Position numbers and translations under genes: made by a program. 17,337 nt of DNA from Deltaproteobacteria bacterium (GTDB lineage Bacteria > Desulfobacterota > Desulfobulbia > Desulfobulbales > UBA5123). The stretch lies in NCBI GenBank assembly GCA_021788685.1, contig JAJYKH010000019.1, positions 1 to 17,337 of the forward strand, in the 5' to 3' direction. Shown here piece by piece: positions 13,533-17,337 of this stretch. The notes under the pieces are model-generated. The model worked only from the letters and a program-made list of their open reading frames with translations, did not search any database and had not been told where the DNA came from. Each line of letters opens with the position of its first letter. Position 1 is the first letter of the stretch.

Positions 13533-14186
13533 TCATCCCTCCAGCCGGGGGAAGTACCGCTCGCGGCAGGCCTGACAAAGACCGGCAGCAAACGGCACGC
13601 TGGCCTTCCGGGCGAGATACTCCTCAAGCCGGCGCCAGTAAGGCTCGTCATTGCGGAGCCGGCGGCAGCAGGAGCAAACCGGGACGACGCCCTGCAGGAG
13701 CTTCATCTGGGCCGTGACCTGCTGCAGCTCTTCAACCAGCAGCAGGCGGTCCTGGTCCGCCAACTGGGGGAGCGTGACGTCCAGGCCCAGCTCCAGAACG
13801 AGCGGCTCGCCCTGACCGCCGCCCGGGAAGGGATAGGCATGCACCAGATAGGTGGTTTTCTCGGGGGCGTGCCGCCACTCCCATGTCCGGGGCTCCATGT
13901 CTCTCACGATGTCCGGCGCCGGGCAGGGCGGGGCGTCGTCGCCGAAAACCTCGATGCAGGTGCGGCCGGCAGGATCGCCAAACCGCTCCCGAAACAGGTC
14001 GTTGGCGTACCGGAAGGTATGGTCCGGCGCCTCCATGCAGACATAGGCCGGAAACCGCTTGAGGGCGTCGAGGAGCTGGCTGCTCCCGGTGAGGACTGCC
14101 TGCTGCATCCGGCGGCAGACGGCAACTTCGTTTTCCAGGGCAGCTACTCGCCCCTGCAATTCTTCATACGTCGGCTTGACGGACAC
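13533..14186 (-). CDS. PAS-domain protein with C-terminal CxxC/CxxC motif
   Basis: A 217-residue cytoplasmic protein starting at GTG (14184-14186), with GGAGG seven bases upstream; an earlier in-frame TTG has no such site. Residues about 5-35 form a coiled coil, and 36-140 a PAS fold (RFPAYVCMEAPDHTFRYANDLFRERFGDP...TWEWRHA...YPF). A second helix of 145-168 leads to VVPVCSCCRRLRNDEPYWRRLEEYL and GLCQACRERYFP, placing C171/C174 and C204/C207. That tail (CSxCKxIRDDEGYW...GICPxC in relatives) is common at the end of deltaproteobacterial PAS and receiver proteins and probably binds zinc. No kinase or output domain is present, so it may act by protein contact. It is followed at once by the cytochrome gene. 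Confidence 0.82.
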   Translation of the reverse strand: MSVKPTYEELQGRVAALENEVAVCRRMQQAVLTGSSQLLDALKRFPAYVCMEAPDHTFRYANDLFRERFGDPAGRTCIEVFGDDAPPCPAPDIVRDMEPRTWEWRHAPEKTTYLVHAYPFPGGGQGEPLVLELGLDVTLPQLADQDRLLLVEELQQVTAQMKLLQGVVPVCSCCRRLRNDEPYWRRLEEYLARKASVPFAAGLCQACRERYFPRLEG

Positions 14187-14356
14187 GGGTTTCCCTCCGC
14201 GCGGCAAGATGCCCGGAAGTGCGAAAGAATGATGGTCTCACAGAAACCTCCAAACCTCGGCGGGCGGGAGTGAGAAAACAACAATTACAAAGCGTGGACC
14301 GTCGGCGGCGCGGCTTTTTGCGAGCGGATAGAAAACGCGGCCAAATGGCCAACCCT

Positions 14357-14386
14357 ATTGTGGGGCGCGGCATTGGCCGAAGTCAA
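14357..14386 (-). promoter_or_regulatory. Possible promoter for the PAS-cytochrome operon
   Basis: Minus strand TTGACT (14381-14386), 18-base spacer, CACAAT (14357-14362). The -35 matches five of six and the -10 four of six. It would give a leader of about 165 bases, or overlap the unshifted end of the upstream gene. Confidence 0.35.
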
Positions 14387-14456
14387 ATGCAAACCGGGAA
14401 AAGCGCGGATTGGAGAAAAAGGGAAGGAGAAATCGAAATCGCGGGCAGCCGCAGGC

Positions 14457-15196
14457 TCAGAACCCCAGGGTGATGCCCAGGTAGGGCCCGGAACGGCTTT
14501 TTTTATATTGGGCCCGTCGGATTCGAGATCGATGAAAAAGAACCGGTACCCGCCATGGATGTCGAGAGCGGGGGTGGGGGTGAGGGACAGCTCCGCCTTC
14601 CCGTCAAACGCCTTCCCCTTGCGGTAGCCCATGCCGGCGGCCCGCACCCTCCCGGCGAGGAAGCCCCCGAGGAAGTCCATGTGGAGGTCCATGCCCACCA
14701 GGGGGACCGGAGTGCTGAAATCGGGCCTGTTTCGCTCCCCTGCTGCGGCTGTCTGGCCCTCTGCCAGCCTGACCTGGCCGACAATCCCCGCCGAAAAGCC
14801 GGAGAGAACATCCTCCAGGCCGAAAAGACGGTACTGACAGACGAAATCGTGGATGGCGTAATCGAGCCCGGTTCCGACTTTGTCGTCGACGGAGAACATC
14901 CGGCCATCGGAAACGATGCTCCGGGCGAGGATGCTCCGTGGCTGGGGGGAGGGCTGGTAATAGGAAAGGGTCAGGCGGTGCCAGCCAAAATCGATCGGCA
15001 CGTCCTCCGGGAAGAAGGAATCGGCCGGCACGTGATCTCCCGCCGGGGCGAATAGGAAACCGGCCGGGCCAAAACCTTCGGGCCCGTGCCCGGACCGGAA
15101 AGGCCGGCCGTCGAGGTCGAGAGCGGCGGCCGCAGCGGCTGAGGCGATGACCAAGGTGGAAACCAGAAAGGCACCGAGAACGGCCAAGTGCTTCAT
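14457..15196 (-). CDS. Outer-membrane beta-barrel protein with a -1 frameshift near its end
   Basis: The signal peptide MKHLAVLGAFLVSTLVIASAAAAAA is followed by a barrel-like protein of alternating strands: HRLTLSYYQPSP, GTGLDYAIHDFVCQYRLFGLEDVL, GFSAGIVGQVRL, VPLVGMDLHMDFLGGFLAGRVRAAGMGYRKG, AFDGKAELSLTPTPALDIHGGYRFFFIDLE. The layout resembles the TIGR04219-type outer-membrane barrels. In the zero frame the product runs on with a non-barrel tail to 14285 (303 residues). A -1 shift at the A7 run (14498-14504) gives SRSGPYLGITLGF and a stop at 14457, total 246 residues ending in Phe, the expected BamA signal. The shifted end is clearly the ancestral one. Cause: real mutation, sequencing error in a homopolymer, or slippage. 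The ribosome site is G-rich (GGGGGG). Confidence 0.75.
14498..14504 (-). other. A7 slippery run at the frameshift point
   Basis: The message reads AUA AAA AAA GCC, so A-AAA-AAA sits in exact phase for tandem -1 slippage. One extra A added by transcriptional slippage would give the same product. GGGCCC and GC-rich sequence follow closely. Confidence 0.5.
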
Positions 15197-15325
15197 ATTC
15201 CCCCCCCTTGCCGAACGTGCCGGAGAAAACCATTTTCATTGTAGCATGGGCCGGCGGGCCGCCAGGCAAAAAGTGGGGATTTCACCAACTGTGGGGGCAA
15301 AAGCCCCATCCGGACCCGCATTCCC

Positions 15326-15351
15326 TGGCCGGATCTCGCGGCCACTTTTTC
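15326..15351 (+). terminator. Possible weak terminator
   Basis: TGGCCG (15326-15331), loop of seven, CGGCCA (15339-15344), then CTTTTTC. Another hairpin, GGGGC-AAAA-GCCCC (15294-15307), precedes it. No plus-strand gene is visible upstream, so its target is unknown. Confidence 0.3.
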
Positions 15352-15414
15352 TTCGGTTGATCTATCCTATTGTAAACTCGATCATTTTTCTGATGAATGA
15401 AATCATCTCTGATT

Positions 15415-15430
15415 TGGCACAGCCATTGCT
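15415..15430 (+). promoter_or_regulatory. Sigma-54 promoter core
   Basis: TGGCAC (15415-15420), five bases, TTGCT (15426-15430). The GG (15416-15417) and GC (15428-15429) are separated by exactly ten bases, and both boxes match the consensus. The predicted start is near 15440. A dyad GATGA/TCATC (15392-15407) lies upstream. Confidence 0.6.
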
Positions 15431-15439
15431 CTATCTCCG

Positions 15440-15524
15440 GGCAAGCTTGCTTTACAGCATCTTATTTCTCTTCCCCTTTTTGTTCCGAGGCAGAGCCGAT
15501 TGGCGGCTCTGCCTCAATTTTTTT
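15440..15524 (+). ncRNA. Candidate sigma-54-dependent small RNA
   Basis: From the predicted sigma-54 start to the end of the U tract there are about 85 bases and no reading frame of note. The 5' end can form a small GCAAGCUUGC fold (15441-15450). A single-stranded pyrimidine linker with CUCUUCCCC (15468-15476) follows, then a very stable terminator hairpin. That order (5' fold, C/U-rich linker, terminator with U tail) is typical of trans-acting bacterial sRNAs. No known family was recognised. Confidence 0.4.
15487..15523 (+). terminator. Strong rho-independent terminator
   Basis: GAGGCAGAGCCG (15487-15498), loop ATTGG, CGGCTCTGCCTC (15504-15515), then AA and seven Ts. Twelve perfect pairs plus a U tract make this the strongest terminator in the window. 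No plus-strand protein gene precedes it for many kilobases. Confidence 0.85.
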
Positions 15525-15946
15525 CTCCATTCGTCACCTCACCGCCCGCCCTCGAGGCCTTCCGCCGGGAGGTTGTTTCTTCCCGGCCCCCCCAGCAAGC
15601 CCTGTTTCCTTCCCTCACGATGAAAGGCCGCAATTGCGGCAATGATGAGGGCCGGCCTGGCTTGGCAGCCGAATCGCCGCCAGCCAACGCTCACCCTTCC
15701 CACTGCTTTCACGCCCCACCCCGGTCGTTCCTTCCGGAAGCTCACACCGGCATAGTTCCGCAAACTGCACCTGATCCTCATGCTTGTTGAATGTATCTCC
15801 TTTGCGACGAGAAATTGATCGCCATGTTTGAAAGAAGACTGGTGCAAAATTTTTATTGCATGCAAAAATTATATGACGACTTGATTTTGTCCTGCTTATG
15901 TTCTATTTCGTATAAAGAATTTCCTGTTTTTTTGAAAAGAAAATTT
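15525..15946. other. Gene-less stretch, GC-rich then AT-rich
   Basis: No supported gene. A 14-base palindrome GCCGCAATTGCGGC occupies 15627-15640. From about 15780 the sequence becomes AT-rich, as in many promoter regions. A minus-strand frame (15539-15865) has no domain, ribosome site or codon bias that would support it. Confidence 0.4.
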
Positions 15947-15975
15947 TTGACATTACAGTTCGATTCCGCTATTGT
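15947..15975 (+). promoter_or_regulatory. Sigma-70-type promoter for the chloride channel gene
   Basis: TTGACA (15947-15952), 17-base spacer, TATTGT (15970-15975). The -35 and spacing are ideal and the -10 matches four of six. The region upstream is AT-rich. The start would be near 15982, giving a leader of about 107 bases. Confidence 0.6.
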
Positions 15976-15989
15976 CCAACCCCGGTTGG
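15976..15989 (+). promoter_or_regulatory. Possible operator at the transcription start
   Basis: CCAACC-CC-GGTTGG is a perfect palindrome directly after the -10 box and across the predicted start point, a common place for a repressor site. No regulator gene lies nearby. Confidence 0.35.
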
Positions 15990-16042
15990 CCGTACAATAA
16001 ATGAAAAATAACCGAAACCTCTTTTTATAGAATTCGAAGTAA

Positions 16043-16073
16043 CCCGCGCCGGAGGAGTCGCTTCGGCCGCGGG
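16043..16073 (+). promoter_or_regulatory. GC-rich leader hairpin before the channel gene
   Basis: CCCGCG (16043-16048) pairs with CGCGGG (16068-16073); the adjoining CCG/CGG extends it with one bulge. It ends two bases before the ribosome site GAGGA (16076-16080) and could affect translation. Confidence 0.35.
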
Positions 16074-16088
16074 CTGAGGAACAAAGCC

Positions 16089-17337
16089 ATGATTGCCAAG
16101 GTCGCAAAGAAGTGTCGGCTGGAGAACCCCGACATCCCCTTCAGCTCGGGTCTCGATCCGATGGTCCCCATGCTTCTGGTAGCCGCAGCGGTCGGCTTCA
16201 TCGGTTCCCTTGCCGTTGAGCTGTTCCGCTCCTCGATGTACGCGATTGTCAAGTTCTATTCCTCGCAGGAGCATCTCGTCGCGGCGGCATGCTCGTTGCC
16301 CTTATGGGCGCGCATCGCGGTGCCGACGATCGGCGGCACTGTAAGCGGATTGGGCATGTGGGCGGGCCATCGCTGGATCAAGCGGCCGCGCGGACCGGAA
16401 TACATGGAGGCGGTGCACGTGGCCGACGGCGTGCTGCCGCTGGGTCCGAACCTCGTCCGGACGATTTCCTCGCTCCTCGGCGTGAGCGGAGGCATTACGA
16501 TCGGCCGCGAAGGGACCATGATCCAGTTCGCGTCCCTGGCCTCCTCGCTCCTCGGTCGGATCTTTCGCGCCGATGAATCCCACCGTAGGCTGATCGTCGC
16601 ATGCGGCGCCGCAGCCGGCTTTGCGGCTGCGTATCGTGCCCCGGTCGCGGGCACCCTCTTCGTCGCGGAAATCATTCTCGGGGGACTGGCGCTCCGGGAA
16701 GTAAGCGCGGTCCTGGTCTCGGCCGTGATGTCCCTGCTTACCACGCAGGCGTTCTTCGCTGCCGGTCCGCTCTACATCGCGCATGCCGTGCCCCGGATAG
16801 GATTCAACGACATGTTCGATGCATCTCTCGTGGGCTTGGTGGCCGGCCTGTTCGGTCCCGTGTTCCTGTGGGTGCTTCATACCTCGAACAAACGCTACCA
16901 GTCGCTGTTCACCTTTTTGCCCGTGCGCATGGGCGTGGCCGGGCTGGCCATCGGGCTGTTGTCGACGGTGCGGCCTGAGGTCTGGGGCAACGGCTTCAGC
17001 GTGATGCAATCCTTCCTGTCCACCCATTGGGCATTGAGCTCGGTAGTGGCCGTGTTCCTGCTGCGGCTGCTCGCGGTCACCTTCGCCAGCTCCGCCGGCA
17101 TCCCCGGCGGCGTGCTCACCCCGACTTTGGTGACCGGCGCCTCCATGGGACTGCTCATCGGCCACACGATGCTGATCCCGTCGGCCGACCATTCCCAGAC
17201 GCTTTGGATCCTGGTTGGCGCGGGCAGCCTGCTGGCGGCAACCACCCATGCCCCGGCGATGTCCGCCATCATGATGTTCGAGGTCTCGCACAACTACCAT
17301 GTGGTGCTCGCGGCCTTGCCGGCGTGCGTCATCGCCT
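16089..17337 (+). CDS. ClcB-like voltage-gated chloride channel/antiporter, cut by the window end
   Basis: An open frame of 416 codons reaching the right edge without a stop. GAGGA eight bases before the ATG supports the start. It is a multi-helix inner-membrane ClC protein: YMEAVHVADGVLPLG (105-119) in the ClcB form of the first selectivity region, SSLLGVSGGITIGREGTMIQFASL (127-150) with gating Glu141, RLIVACGAAAGFAAAYRAPVAGTLFVAEIILG (167-198), and SSAGIPGGVLTPTLVTGASMG further on. ClC proteins move chloride, in many bacteria in exchange for protons; Glu141 is the residue used in exchangers. Oddly, GREGP of the family is GREGT here. It has its own promoter, and nothing in the window is co-transcribed before it. 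The C-terminus, including any CBS domains, is missing. Confidence 0.9.
   Translation, partial: MIAKVAKKCRLENPDIPFSSGLDPMVPMLLVAAAVGFIGSLAVELFRSSMYAIVKFYSSQEHLVAAACSLPLWARIAVPTIGGTVSGLGMWAGHRWIKRPRGPEYMEAVHVADGVLPLGPNLVRTISSLLGVSGGITIGREGTMIQFASLASSLLGRIFRADESHRRLIVACGAAAGFAAAYRAPVAGTLFVAEIILGGLALREVSAVLVSAVMSLLTTQAFFAAGPLYIAHAVPRIGFNDMFDASLVGLVAGLFGPVFLWVLHTSNKRYQSLFTFLPVRMGVAGLAIGLLSTVRPEVWGNGFSVMQSFLSTHWALSSVVAVFLLRLLAVTFASSAGIPGGVLTPTLVTGASMGLLIGHTMLIPSADHSQTLWILVGAGSLLAATTHAPAMSAIMMFEVSHNYHVVLAALPACVIA

Noticed and set aside
15539..15865. 108-residue minus-strand frame
   Set aside because: Crosses a sharp change in base composition, has no domain and no ribosome site.
15982..16088. Fluoride riboswitch before the ClC gene
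   Set aside because: The conserved GGNGATG start and the paired downstream boxes are absent, and the protein is ClcB-like, not of the fluoride-specific ClC type.

Overview
The window reads as chromosomal DNA of a Gram-negative, GC-rich bacterium. A Desulfobacterota (deltaproteobacterial) source is the best guess. The reasons are an apparent selenoprotein, a sigma-54-type promoter, a CxxC-tailed PAS protein, a CXXCH cytochrome and heptanucleotide repeat clusters between genes. This is inference from gene content; no marker gene is present.

Layout. (1) About 1-2525 is AT-rich and unlike the rest. It holds a small unrecognised ORF closed by a strong terminator, repeat debris, and a minus-strand gene pair: a membrane-anchored protein with a possible PLD-like fold, then a HEPN-like protein with an R-x5-H motif. 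Upstream of the pair lies a train of five or six consecutive inverted repeats (2404-2523). It looks like a transferred, possibly defence-related, patch. (2) 2710-5327, plus strand, is DUF2267 / triple-BON / DUF2267 / triple-BON, a two-gene module duplicated in tandem. (3) 5392-6263, minus, is a secreted carboxypeptidase-regulatory-like protein overlapping a four-helix membrane protein. (4) 6412-12459, minus, holds endonuclease V, a rhodanese, a phosphoribosyltransferase, an Atg22/UMF1-type MFS transporter and a 903-residue fusion of acyl-CoA/ACP synthetase, acyl carrier and PlsC acyltransferase. The rhodanese has two in-frame TGA codons exactly where its active-site CxC cysteines belong. (5) 12503-12719 is a small element with perfect 12-bp terminal inverted repeats resembling IS1380-family ends, beside a TATAAT box for the fusion gene. 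(6) 13103-15196, minus, holds a small c-type cytochrome, a PAS protein and an outer-membrane beta-barrel whose proper C-terminus is reached only by a -1 shift at an A7 run. (7) 15326-15989 is non-coding on the plus strand, with a perfect sigma-54 promoter core, then a 12-bp-stem terminator about 50 nt past the expected start (a likely small RNA), then a sigma-70 promoter with a palindrome at its start point. (8) 16089 to the end is a ClcB-like chloride channel/antiporter cut by the window edge.

Four intergenic gaps carry the same architecture: short tandem heptamers and their inverted copies, with a different heptamer in each. The strongest leads are the Sec-x-Sec rhodanese, the sigma-54/terminator small-RNA unit, the heptad inverted-repeat family and the frameshifted porin-like gene.
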